64,000 bases of DNA from Xanthomonas arboricola pv. guizotiae. GTDB taxonomy: Bacteria > Pseudomonadota > Gammaproteobacteria > Xanthomonadales > Xanthomonadaceae. The stretch is from positions 1-64,000 of the forward strand of contig NZ_MDSK01000021.1 of assembly GCF_002940205.1 (NCBI RefSeq), in the 5' to 3' direction. Below, piece by piece: positions 47,050 to 55,664 of the stretch. Made by a program: the position numbers and the translations under genes. The notes below the pieces were generated by a model. The model worked only from the letters and a program-made list of their open reading frames with translations. It had not been told where the DNA came from and did not search any database. Position 1 is the stretch's first letter. Every line of letters starts with the position of its first letter.

Positions 47050-48369
47050 TTACTCATTATTGCCATCGGAATCCGAAATTTGAAGAGGATCCGGCAAATC
47101 ATCCAAAATTTGCTGCCGATCGCAATGTTTTAAGAAGAAATATAGTGAAGAATCAATTATCTTCATTATTTTACCACCCCGATCATAATCAACAAATGGC
47201 GGCTGAATTTTTTTGTTGATTTGATGTTGCGTCAAATTATGAAGAAATGCCCCCAAGTCGGCAGAGCGAACGTCTTCTGGACGATGATGAATCTTTCTTA
47301 TTTCTTCTAACAAAGTGCCACGGGAGAGCCCGTGCTCCAAGGCGTCAAAATCCGCTATCAGCAAAACATTGATAAAGTAATATGGGAAGGCCAATGACGG
47401 CTTTCCACTTTGGTTACTCGTTTTTCTAATTACATCTGAGAAAGATTCGAAATTGCGGATATGACGAACGCCATACTCGTTGGCTTTACGCTTTATTGAT
47501 TCCGACAAGTGTGCAGGCGTGATAGACACTCGATCCTTTGCGGTTGAAAAAACGCCAGCTGCAAGACAAGCGTGCTTACATAATTCTTGAACCACGCCAA
47601 TGCTATCAAATGCGGCAGTTATTAAATCGTCCTCAACAGAAGAAAAATCAACATTCAGAAGTGACGCACCCTTCCGTATAACACGCTTGAAGTCCTCAGG
47701 ATCCCATGGTTCTACTGGAATTTCTGTAATACGATCAAGCAGGTCGCCATTGAACTGAACAAGCCTATTGGCTTCTCGCCAGATCCCGAGAATTATAAAA
47801 ATAATACCATGGTCCTGAAAAGCTCTTAAATCAAATGCGAGCGACTCTTGAACTTCGGTCGGCAAATAGTGAAAATTTTCGAGGACGAGATATTTACGTA
47901 TCTTATTCGATAACACGATCTCCGCAACGTCCTGAGCAAGAGCTAAGTTGTATTCGATATATCGCGAAACCTGAGTTGTAGCGGCTGTAGACTTATCGGC
48001 AGTCTCAGCATTTATTCCTGTTTCACCGATCATCGGAATTTTGATCTTAAAACCAGCACCTACTTTTGCGCCTTGTTCTGACGAACTTGAGGCGGTTTCA
48101 CTCTCAATAAAAGAAATATCAAGCTGGCGCAGAATTGACTTATATATATCTATCGGTTGCGTTTGAGGAGAGCATTCGACCTTGACGTATTGATCTTCTC
48201 TAAGGTTTTTTAGCAAGAGGGAGGTCTTCCCCTGTTTTGAAGACCCATAGACAATGAGCTCGTTCCCATGTCGGAGCGCATCAGTAAAAAGCTCGTCAAC
48301 TTTCTCGCGCTCAATATAGGACGCGATGAGCTTACTGCGAACGCCAAAGACGTCATTTGTTAAGTACAT
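47050..48369 (-). CDS. P-loop NTPase (AAA/STAND-type) of AT-rich cassette
   Basis: A 439-residue ATPase. Walker A is GSSKQGKT (residues 42-49), Walker B-like KYLVLENFH (159-167), and a sensor-like GIWRE (195-199). The C-terminal half is winged-helix-like and helical, as in Orc/Cdc6-like or STAND ATPases (ELCKHACLAAGVFS; YFINVLLIADFDALEHGLSR). ATG at 48369 follows CAGGGGCAATCC; GTG at 48393 is an alternative. First gene of the cassette. Such NTPases often sense infection and switch on partner effectors; this is inference from architecture. Confidence 0.8.
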   Translation of the reverse strand: MYLTNDVFGVRSKLIASYIEREKVDELFTDALRHGNELIVYGSSKQGKTSLLLKNLREDQYVKVECSPQTQPIDIYKSILRQLDISFIESETASSSSEQGAKVGAGFKIKIPMIGETGINAETADKSTAATTQVSRYIEYNLALAQDVAEIVLSNKIRKYLVLENFHYLPTEVQESLAFDLRAFQDHGIIFIILGIWREANRLVQFNGDLLDRITEIPVEPWDPEDFKRVIRKGASLLNVDFSSVEDDLITAAFDSIGVVQELCKHACLAAGVFSTAKDRVSITPAHLSESIKRKANEYGVRHIRNFESFSDVIRKTSNQSGKPSLAFPYYFINVLLIADFDALEHGLSRGTLLEEIRKIHHRPEDVRSADLGAFLHNLTQHQINKKIQPPFVDYDRGGKIMKIIDSSLYFFLKHCDRQQILDDLPDPLQISDSDGNNE

Positions 48370-48476
48370 GGATTGCCCCTGTAAATTTGGCACGTTGATT
48401 TATGGCTGAATCAAACCGATCCGCGAAGCAAATTCCGCTTGAATTAATTAATGTGATACGTCTTAAAGTCAAGCGG

Positions 48477-48677
48477 CTAGCACTGATAGTGGTCACGGAT
48501 ATGATCGTTGTAGTAACGGCCTTTTGAGCCCGCATCGCGAAGCCCCTGAAAAACGTGCGAGGGCACACCGCAGAAGTCGTATGTGTGACCCTGCACGAAT
48601 TGAATTTTCATACGCATACCAGCCGGGTCGTAGCCAATAGCGCTGATGGCTGACGAGGCTACGCGAATCATATCCAT
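48477..48677 (-). CDS. KTSC-domain protein
   Basis: A 66-residue protein that is a single KTSC domain: SSAISAIGYDP, then IQFVQGHTYDFCGVPSHVFQ and AGSKGRYYNDHIRDHY. The domain occurs alone or at the end of lysyl-tRNA synthetases and phage or defence proteins; its role is unknown. ATG at 48677 follows AGGAAAATCG. Upstream of the NTPase cassette in the same direction. Confidence 0.85.
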   Translation of the reverse strand: MDMIRVASSAISAIGYDPAGMRMKIQFVQGHTYDFCGVPSHVFQGLRDAGSKGRYYNDHIRDHYQC

Positions 48678-48730
48678 CGATTTTCCTATCGCTTGAATTA
48701 AGTGGGACCACATCGGGGCTGCTGTTTGAA

Positions 48731-49114
48731 TCAATTGTCAGTACTAAGCTTCGTCATCTTGCTGCGGCGAGCTAGAAGCAACCGGAACATCAAGAGCAAC
48801 GGAAACGCAAGTACAGCGGCTCGCAGGTGTAGCGTCGGCGTAACGCCCTCCTTCGGCCAGAAGCAAAGCCAGATCGCGAGTGCGGCAAGGCAGCACAGTG
48901 TCAGCATCAGCAATCGCTTGGCAGCGCGTAAGGAAAACGGCATTGCTAGCGCAGGAGCGGCCATCACCAGAAATCCAATGCCGCTGATCAATGCGCCCGC
49001 CTGTCCTTCACGTACCTGGCCTGCTGCAACCAGCGCCACCAGCAATGCGCCTGTCGCTGCGAGCATGACACCGGCAAGACCGGCGAGCAGCTTCAGGAGT
49101 TTTTGATAGCGCAT
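48731..49114 (-). CDS. Membrane protein of unknown function
   Basis: A 127-residue protein with four hydrophobic helices (LLAGLAGVMLAATGALLVAL; ALISGIGFLVMAAPALAMPF; LLMLTLCCLAALAIWLCFWP; AAVLAFPLLLMFRLLLA) and short basic ends. No recognised family. ATG at 49114. Back to normal high GC here. Confidence 0.7.
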   Translation of the reverse strand: MRYQKLLKLLAGLAGVMLAATGALLVALVAAGQVREGQAGALISGIGFLVMAAPALAMPFSLRAAKRLLMLTLCCLAALAIWLCFWPKEGVTPTLHLRAAVLAFPLLLMFRLLLARRSKMTKLSTDN

Positions 49115-49174
49115 TCTTTGCGTCCTAGTTCTGGCATTACGCTGCACTTCCGAGTGGCGTTGGCTTGAGGCCTG

Positions 49175-49384
49175 CTAGGACTTGTGACGCCGATAGTGGT
49201 TGTTGGTACTTGTGCTGCGGTAGCTGCCACCCTTGTGCGAGGCGCCGTGGCCTGCGCTGTAGTGACCGCCGTGACTGGTGGTGTGGTGCGAACCGGCGGC
49301 CCTGACGCGCGCTTGCGCGGATGCGGTAAACAATCCCAGTGCGGCCACAGACAGTGCCACGATGCTCCATGCCTTGCTCAACAT
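49175..49384 (-). CDS. Small secreted His/Gly/Ser-rich protein
   Basis: A 69-residue exported peptide: signal MLSKAWSIVALSVAALGLFT cleaved near SAQA, then a short His/Gly/Ser-rich mature part (HHTTSHGGHYSAGHGASHKG) with a basic tail NNHYRRHKS. GGGGGAAGAAACA precedes the ATG. Possibly metal-binding from composition alone; no family recognised. Confidence 0.7.
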   Translation of the reverse strand: MLSKAWSIVALSVAALGLFTASAQARVRAAGSHHTTSHGGHYSAGHGASHKGGSYRSTSTNNHYRRHKS

Positions 49385-49510
49385 TGTTTCTTCCCCCTGA
49401 AGAAATGTGTGGCTTTGCGGCTTCATTAATTACTGCGTGCCTCGATCCTCGCCGAGTTTTTGGGTTGCGTCAATGCGCTTGCGGGAGTGATCGTTGGCTT
49501 TGTCGGCTTT

Positions 49511-49558
49511 GCCCTCATCCGCCCTGCGGGCACCTTCTCCCGCGTGCGGGAGAAGGGA
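49511..49558. repeat. REP-like hairpin repeat
   Basis: CCCTCATCCGCCCTGCGGGC followed by CCTTCTCCCGCGTGCGGGAG belongs to the same extragenic repeat family as copies in the first pectin island. It lies just past the stop of the 1288-residue LamG protein gene and may end that transcript. Confidence 0.6.
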
Positions 49559-49571
49559 TTGGTGGGTTTGG

Positions 49572-52500
49572 TTATGGGCTGTTTTTTGTCGTTGGCGCTT
49601 TGGTTGGGCTTGGTAGCGGCAGTTTATTGTTGAGGTCGGTAATCTCTGCGGTGTTGCCATCGGTGATGACGCGTAGTTGCGCGGCTTTTGCGCTTGCGGC
49701 GTTGGTTAGCGGCAGGCGCACCTGCGTGGTGATCGGTTGCAGATTGCGTGGGGCCGCGAGTGCCGGGAACGCGGCTCTTGCCAGCTCATTCCCGCGCGCA
49801 TCCTCCAACACCACAAATCCCGCCGGTGCATCGGCATGGCCAAGGCTGTGCACGGTCACTTCGACCCCATCTGCAATCACGCGCACGTCGCCGTGGCCGA
49901 TGCCCAGGTCCGGGCGCAGTTCGACTGGGCTGCTTTCTGCAATGCGTTCGAGCTGCAGGACGGTGGTGCGGCCTGCGGGGAAGTCGATGTCGATGGCCGC
50001 GCTTTTTTCGAAAGCGAGCTCTTGCGTCTTGGCGTTGCTGTCGAGCTTGCCGTCATTGCCTTTGCTCACGCCTTGGGTGATGCGCCATTGGCCCGGGGCG
50101 ACGTTCCAGCCGGTCATGCTGGCGCGCTGGTTTTTATTCGACGTGTTGTAGGCGATGACGGTAAAGCGGTCTTGCTGGGGTGCGGGGATGGCGATGGCGA
50201 CCTGGGTGGCGGCCTCTGGGTCATTGAAGCGCCAGCTGACGGTGTGGCCGGGGTAGGTCTGGTTGCGCTTGAGGGCCACGCCGCCAAGGCGTGCGCGTTG
50301 CAGGTTGACCGTGGGGGATTCCACGCGGTCGCTCCACCAGTGGCCTTCGGTGTTCATGTAGAGGTTCTGCAGTTTCTCCCGCGCCTCGCTGCGGTAAATG
50401 GCGGCGAGATAATCCAGATCGCCGGTCTGCTCCCAGGCCACGTGGTGCGGGAAGTCCGGGGCGCTGCCGTCGTCTTTATTTGCGGCGTCGATGAGCTTGC
50501 CGCTCCAGTCGCTGCGCTTGCCCATGACATCGAGGAAGTTTTCGTTGAGCAGGGAGAGGCCGTTGGGACCGCTATTGGCGACGCGGTAGTTAATGGCCTT
50601 GAGATAGCGCTGCTCGCCGGTGAAGCGGTAGGCGGCCCAGAAGGTATGCAAGGTGTCGGCGCCGCCGCTGCCTTCGAACAGTTCGCCGCCGCGGGTTTTG
50701 CCGGTTTGCCAGTTGATCTCGTTGGGCAGCGCCCAGTTGCCCTTGGCGTTGGTGTAGGCGTGGGCCAGATAGCCGTCGGCCAGGCCGGTGACGATGCGGC
50801 GGCTGTTGGGGTCGGCGTTATAGCCGCCCAGCAGGATGGCCGGGTGCACGATGGGGAAGGAGTACGGTTTTTGCCATTGCCAGTTGGGCTCGCGGTAGAC
50901 CTTGCGGCCGCCGAACCAGTTGCTGGCAAACAGCAGGTGACCTTGCGGGTTGACCTGGATGATGGTGTCGAAGGCTTTGACGGTCTGCATCAGGCGCTCG
51001 ACGGTGCGCGGGTCGCCCCAGTTGAGGTACAGCAGGGCACTGTTGAGGTTGATGCCCTCCTCATACGAGTGCAGCTCGTCGGTTTCGATGGTGGACAGGC
51101 CGTTGGTGAACATGCCGTTGCGGTAGTTGGCATCGGACAAAGCCAGCATGGAGGCGTTGAGCATGTCCGGGTCCACGCCCATCAGGGCGACGCCGGGCCA
51201 CTGCTGCACCAGGTCCGAATCGTCGGAGATGCCGCCGCCGAAATCGCCGTAGGCCACCTGGCGCTGCTCGATCCACCAGCGGATGTAGCGGCGGGTGGCG
51301 CTGAGGTCTTGCAGCTGCCAGAACGCCCAGGCGGGCACGCCCTTGGGCACGCTGGGCAGCTCGACAGGCAACGCGCCCTGGTTGGCGTAGCTGATGTCGT
51401 TCCAGTACTGGCGGCCGAGGGCGTGGTCCGGGTCGACGCGCAGCAGGTCGGTGATGTCCGCGTCCAGGCGCTTGTAGAGCAGTTGGCGCTTGGAGGTGGT
51501 GTGTTCTTCCACCAGAAAGCCCCAGTTGTCTTTCACCTGGTTGAAGCGGTCGGCGACGTGCTCGGTGAGGGCCTCGGCGCGCGGCTTGAATACCAGCTGC
51601 AGCTGGGTGCCGTCGAGCGCGTTGGCGTTGAAGCCGGGCGCGGCGGCGGCGATGCTGAGCATCAGGCTGTCGTTGCTGAGGATTCTGTCGCGCAGGTCCA
51701 GCCACAGCGTACGGGCCTGGCCGGGGGCGACCGCGACCGAGACATCGATCATGTCGCGCGCGGGCCAGATGGGGTCCTTGATGCGGATGTTGAGCGGGAT
51801 GCTGCCGTTGTGGGTGGCCGGCAGGTTGAGTGCCGGCAGGGTGATGGCGATGCCGTCCAGGCCGTCGTGCATGTTCTCCCAGCCGTAGGACCAGCTGCGC
51901 ATCAGCGCCTGGTCCGGCGGCGGGTCGCCCAGGCTGGACGGCACCAGGATGTGCACGATGGGTTGCTGCGCGCTTGCTGCGGCCTTGTCGCTGGGGCGCT
52001 TGCGCGCCGGTGCCTTGGTGGGCAGCGCGATGACGGTCTGGTGCTCGCCTGGCGGGTAGCGGCCGGCGATGACATCGCGCAAGGGGGCGAGGTTGTCGTA
52101 GTCGGGCTGGATGTCGCTGCGCACGGTGTAGCTGAGTTGCGCGCTGCCCTTGGGCACCTCGCCCGGCTGCACGTTGTAGGCCCAGATTTCCTGGATGGGG
52201 GTTTCCTGCGCGGTGTTGGCAAAGCGCAGCGTGCCGCCGCGGCGCTGGGCGAACTGGTCCACGCTGCGCACCACGCCCTGGCTGCGTGCGAACAGCGGCT
52301 GCGCCTGTGCGTTGGGCGCGGCGTAAGTGGCCTGGCCGTAGGCGGCGCCGCGCAGTTCGATGCGGTTGACCGGCTCGTCCGGCAGGGTGAGGTCCAGCGC
52401 CTTGCCGCCTTCGACATAGGTGTTCCAGTCGGGTAGCTGGAAGTAGTCGTCGCGCCCGGGCAGGCGAGAGCGGTTGTAGACGCCGGGCCAGGTGGTTTCG

Positions 52501-53438
52501 GCGATGCCGTCGGTGGCCTTCCACATCCATTGCTTGAGGTCGCGCGCGTCGGCGAACTCCACCTTGCGGATGCGGGTGATGGGTGCGTCCAGCAGCGGCG
52601 GTGCGTGGCCGTTGTCCCAGCCGTAACGGTGCAGGAAGGCGGCGTGCTGCGCGTTGCCGGTGGGTGCTTCAGCGGTGGTGGGCTCCTGCAGGCGTGCCAG
52701 CGCGGCGGCGGCGCTGGCGTCGAGCATGCGGTCGTAGATGCGGATCTCGTCGAAGTCGCTGCCGCGCAGGAAGTTGTAGCGGCTCTGCACCTGGTGCGGC
52801 GACATCACGCGGCCGGCCAGGCCGAACTGGTCGAGTGCGGCGTCGAAGTCGAGCGCGCCACCGTTGGCGCAGGGCGCACCGCAATCCACGCGTGCGGCTT
52901 CCTTGCCATCCACATACAGGCGCACGCCGCGGGTTTCATCCCAGGCAAACGCAATGTGGGTCCAATCGCTGGCGGCCGGATTCTTGTCGAGCTTGAAGGA
53001 GACGCGGGTGCGCGCGAGGTTGGCGTCGGTGACGAAGGCATCGAAGCCGTGGCCGTTCCAGTCGATGCGCAGCCAGGCCATGTCCCAGCTGGTGTGGTCG
53101 GCGTAGCCGACGCGGAAGATCACGAACGGCGCTTCGCCGACCGGGTAGCGTGCGCGCCAGAAGAAGCTGAGCGTGCCGCGCTGGGTGTAGAGGTTGCCGG
53201 GCGCATTCCACGACAGCACGCCGTCGTCGGCCCATTCGATGGCGTTGCCGCGTTTGCCGGTGGGCACCAGCGCGATCTTGTCGCGGAAGTTGGGCACGCC
53301 GTCGCCGCGGGCAACATCGGCATCCAGGCCGCGGTCGGCCGAGACGCGGAACAACAACTCCGGTGCATCGGCAGCGGCCACGCTCACAGGCAACGCGATC
53401 AACAACAGCACACCCATCCAACACTTCAACACGCTCAC
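49572..53438 (-). CDS. Large secreted LamG-domain protein of pectin locus
   Basis: A 1288-residue exported protein. GTG at 53438 follows GAGGAGTAAGGCA and gives signal peptide MSVLKCWMGVLLLIALPVSV (cleavage near AAADAP). An N-terminal LamG/concanavalin-like domain (~residues 60-260: TLSFFWRARYP, GVRLYVDGKEA, FDEIRIYDRML) is followed by beta domains and, from ~720 to ~1080, a helical region with WWIEQRQVAYGDFGGGISDD and HHVAWEQTGDLDYLAAIY suggestive of an alpha/alpha-toroid of polysaccharide lyases or glycosidases. Last gene after the PL10 lyase in the pectin operon, so probably acts on a pectic side chain. Family not identified. Confidence 0.82.
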   Translation of the reverse strand: MSVLKCWMGVLLLIALPVSVAAADAPELLFRVSADRGLDADVARGDGVPNFRDKIALVPTGKRGNAIEWADDGVLSWNAPGNLYTQRGTLSFFWRARYPVGEAPFVIFRVGYADHTSWDMAWLRIDWNGHGFDAFVTDANLARTRVSFKLDKNPAASDWTHIAFAWDETRGVRLYVDGKEAARVDCGAPCANGGALDFDAALDQFGLAGRVMSPHQVQSRYNFLRGSDFDEIRIYDRMLDASAAAALARLQEPTTAEAPTGNAQHAAFLHRYGWDNGHAPPLLDAPITRIRKVEFADARDLKQWMWKATDGIAETTWPGVYNRSRLPGRDDYFQLPDWNTYVEGGKALDLTLPDEPVNRIELRGAAYGQATYAAPNAQAQPLFARSQGVVRSVDQFAQRRGGTLRFANTAQETPIQEIWAYNVQPGEVPKGSAQLSYTVRSDIQPDYDNLAPLRDVIAGRYPPGEHQTVIALPTKAPARKRPSDKAAASAQQPIVHILVPSSLGDPPPDQALMRSWSYGWENMHDGLDGIAITLPALNLPATHNGSIPLNIRIKDPIWPARDMIDVSVAVAPGQARTLWLDLRDRILSNDSLMLSIAAAAPGFNANALDGTQLQLVFKPRAEALTEHVADRFNQVKDNWGFLVEEHTTSKRQLLYKRLDADITDLLRVDPDHALGRQYWNDISYANQGALPVELPSVPKGVPAWAFWQLQDLSATRRYIRWWIEQRQVAYGDFGGGISDDSDLVQQWPGVALMGVDPDMLNASMLALSDANYRNGMFTNGLSTIETDELHSYEEGINLNSALLYLNWGDPRTVERLMQTVKAFDTIIQVNPQGHLLFASNWFGGRKVYREPNWQWQKPYSFPIVHPAILLGGYNADPNSRRIVTGLADGYLAHAYTNAKGNWALPNEINWQTGKTRGGELFEGSGGADTLHTFWAAYRFTGEQRYLKAINYRVANSGPNGLSLLNENFLDVMGKRSDWSGKLIDAANKDDGSAPDFPHHVAWEQTGDLDYLAAIYRSEAREKLQNLYMNTEGHWWSDRVESPTVNLQRARLGGVALKRNQTYPGHTVSWRFNDPEAATQVAIAIPAPQQDRFTVIAYNTSNKNQRASMTGWNVAPGQWRITQGVSKGNDGKLDSNAKTQELAFEKSAAIDIDFPAGRTTVLQLERIAESSPVELRPDLGIGHGDVRVIADGVEVTVHSLGHADAPAGFVVLEDARGNELARAAFPALAAPRNLQPITTQVRLPLTNAASAKAAQLRVITDGNTAEITDLNNKLPLPSPTKAPTTKNSP

Positions 53439-53492
53439 TGCCTTACTCCTCGAAAAGCATCGCCGCCCGGGGTGACCGCGCGGCGGGTATTT

Positions 53493-53635
53493 AGAGCGGC
53501 TACCAAAACGTAGCGAGCAGCCGTCCGGCGGGTGTGGACGGCGCGCAGGAACCGCAGTGTACGAGTGGTACATGCCGATTCCGAGCACCGGCCGCGCCCG
53601 TCTGGCGGCTGCGCAGTCGTTTTGTTAGCTGCTCT
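53493..53635. mobile_element. MITE-like element, copy 2 (143 bp)
   Basis: Ends AGAGCGGCTACCAAAACG and CGTTTTGTTAGCTGCTCT pair as 18-bp terminal inverted repeats with two mismatches. The inside matches the copy at 21748-21882. It sits between the PL10 stop (53641) and the start of the LamG protein gene, so the latter may have lost coupling to the upstream operon. Confidence 0.75.
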
Positions 53636-53640
53636 CACTG

Positions 53641-54669
53641 TTACAGACCGTTGGCGGCACGCCACTTGGGAATGTCGTCCTTCAACAGCTTGTCCGGCCA
53701 GGTGCCGTGCCAGGCGTAGCCGACGCGGCGTTCGTTGGGCACCTGCATGTACTCGGTCAAGGCCACACCGTCGCGATTGGCATAGAGCGGGCGTTGATTC
53801 TGCAGGTCGTAGAAGCGCGCCCATAGTGAGGCACCCGGTTGCGCGACGAGGATCACGTCCTGGCCGGTTTCCTGGGTGGGGTCGTCGACCTTCTTGGTGG
53901 CCAGGTCGCGCATGCGGTGGGCGTCGAACCAGCGTGCAGCGGCCTCGACCGATGTCTTGATCTGCGCGGACTGGCTGGGCTGGCGCGTCAAAAAGCGCAC
54001 GATGCTCACCGACTCGCCGGAGGCCAGCGAGGCCAGCTCATACGCGCGCGCCTTGGCCGGCTTGAGCGTGACCTCGTCGTACTGCGCGCCCCAGATGGTG
54101 AGCGTGCCGCCGATCCTGACCTGGGTAGCGAGCACGCATTCCAGCCCCTTGGTCACCGCCTGGCGGGCGCGTGCACCGTGGCTGGCACGCAGCAGCGCGC
54201 CGGTGTCGTTCTTGCCCTTGCTGATGTCCTGCAGCAGGTTGAGCACGCGCACCATCGCATCGTCGTTGTAGGTGATCTGGTGATGGTAGGACGACAGGTC
54301 CGGGTAGAACTGCGGCCAGCCGCCGTTGGCGTATTGCGCGGTGAGCAGATACTCCACGCCGCGCTTGGCGGCAGCCACGTACCTGGCGTTCTTCTCGGTC
54401 TTGTAGAGGGTGGAGAGATAGCCGATTTCGTAGGTGGTGGCCTTGTTGTCGATGGTGGCGTCGTCCTTGCGCCCGGGTTGCTGCAGCTCGGCGATTTCCG
54501 CAGCGGTCAAGGTGCGGTTGTAGTCGACGGCGACGCCCTTGTACTGCTTGGACCAACCGCCCGACGCGGTCTGCAGCAGCAGCATGTTGTCGGCGATCTT
54601 GTCGGCCAGTGCGGACAATGGCGCCAGCAACAGGGCGGTGGTGAGTGCGAATGTGGTGAGCGTGCGCAT
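53641..54669 (-). CDS. Pectate lyase, family PL10
   Basis: A 342-residue secreted lyase with signal peptide MRTLTTFALTTALLLAPLSA. PL10 landmarks: NMLLLQTASGGWSKQ, TIDNKATTYEIGYL, YANGGWPQFYPDLSSYHHQI with YNDDAMVRVLNLL, and GQDVILVAQPGASLWARFYD followed by RDGVALTEY near the C-terminus. It cleaves polygalacturonate by beta-elimination with calcium, making unsaturated oligomers for KduI/KduD. ATG at 54669 overlaps the pectin methylesterase stop in the restored frame (ATGA), so the two were translationally coupled. Confidence 0.94.
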   Translation of the reverse strand: MRTLTTFALTTALLLAPLSALADKIADNMLLLQTASGGWSKQYKGVAVDYNRTLTAAEIAELQQPGRKDDATIDNKATTYEIGYLSTLYKTEKNARYVAAAKRGVEYLLTAQYANGGWPQFYPDLSSYHHQITYNDDAMVRVLNLLQDISKGKNDTGALLRASHGARARQAVTKGLECVLATQVRIGGTLTIWGAQYDEVTLKPAKARAYELASLASGESVSIVRFLTRQPSQSAQIKTSVEAAARWFDAHRMRDLATKKVDDPTQETGQDVILVAQPGASLWARFYDLQNQRPLYANRDGVALTEYMQVPNERRVGYAWHGTWPDKLLKDDIPKWRAANGL

Positions 54670-55651
54670 CAGAATGGCTTCCAGTTGCCGAGGATGGTGG
54701 TGCGGTCCAGCTCGGCGGCTTGCGCGGCGCGGCGCTGAGCTGACGCGACCACGCAACGCGGCGCGACGGGTTGGCGCCGGCGCCGCTGCTCTGGTACTCG
54801 CTGTAGCGGGCGGTGGCCTCGTTTGCGGTGTTGCCCCAGTTGTTCCAGCCCTCGGGCACGATGTGCGCGCCGAGCTGGCTGCCGATGAAGCTGACGCTGG
54901 CATACGGGCGCCATGGGCGGCCCAGCAACACGCGCGTCACGCCGCTGGCAGCGGTGACGCGTGCATTGCGGAACACGAAACCGTGTGCGGCCTCCTGCGG
55001 GGTGGAGGCGGCAGTGAGATAGCCGTCGCCCAGCGAGTGCAGCTGCACGTTCTCGAACAAGGCGGTGCCGGCGCCGAACACGAAATCCACCGTGCCTTCG
55101 ACATAGCAATCGAGAAAATACGAGAGCTTGGCGCCGCGCAGGTACAGCGTGTCCTGGTAGCCGAGAAAGCGCACGTTGCGGAACGCGGCGCGATCGCCAT
55201 CCACGCGCACCGCCACCGCCTGCCCGACCGGGCCGGCGTGGTTGCCGAAGCTCAGCTGCTCGGCAGTGAAGTCGTTGCCGGCGATGATGACGCTGGCCGA
55301 GCCGGAGGTGCCGTACTCGGTGCCGGCGGCCGGATCGATGCGTGAGGCGTAGTTGTCGTAGGTGATGACGGTCTGGGTGGCGCCGGCGCCGGTCACCTTC
55401 AATGCGGGGGCATTGGCGGGCACCACGATCAGCTCCTGAAACACACCCGCGCCCACTTTGATCTGCGCGCGTTTGCCACCTTGCACAGCGGCGTCGATGG
55501 CGGCCTGCACGGTGCGGTAGCTGGCACTGCCCTGCTTGACCACGGTGTAGACCGGGTCGGCGGCGATGGCGGCGTTGCTGCACAGGCCTGCCACGGCTAC
55601 CAACGCGGTGGCGGCCAACTGACGTAAGACGGTTCTGCGATGCGGTTGCAT
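54669..55651 (-). pseudogene. Pectin methylesterase (CE8), frameshifted near its 3' end
   Basis: Signal peptide MQPHRRTVLRQLAATALVAV, then the right-handed beta-helix of carbohydrate esterase family 8. Catalytic residues are intact: Asp in GYQDTLYLRG, Asp in GTVDFVFGAGTALF, and Arg in VLLGRPWRPY. About 25 codons before the expected end, a GCGGC tandem duplication (54723-54736) shifts the frame. The expected tail (AAELDRTTILGNWKPF, stop 54669-54671, overlapping the PL10 ATG) is now in another frame, and translation would instead run on to 54038 as a 537-residue product. A sequencing error is possible. GGAGAGCGAC precedes ATG 55651, 13 bp after the receptor stop. Confidence 0.85.
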
Positions 55652-55664
55652 GTCGCTCTCCTGG

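Noticed and set aside
33717..49571. tRNA gene or att repeats bordering the accessory region as an integrative element
   Set aside because: No tRNA-like cloverleaf, integrase gene or long direct repeat pair bounding the region was found. It looks like several small insertions rather than one island.
49737..52436. An 899-codon open frame on the plus strand
   Set aside because: Antisense to the LamG protein, rich in Gly/Ala/Val/Asp with no domain or ribosome site. An artefact of high GC with few stops.
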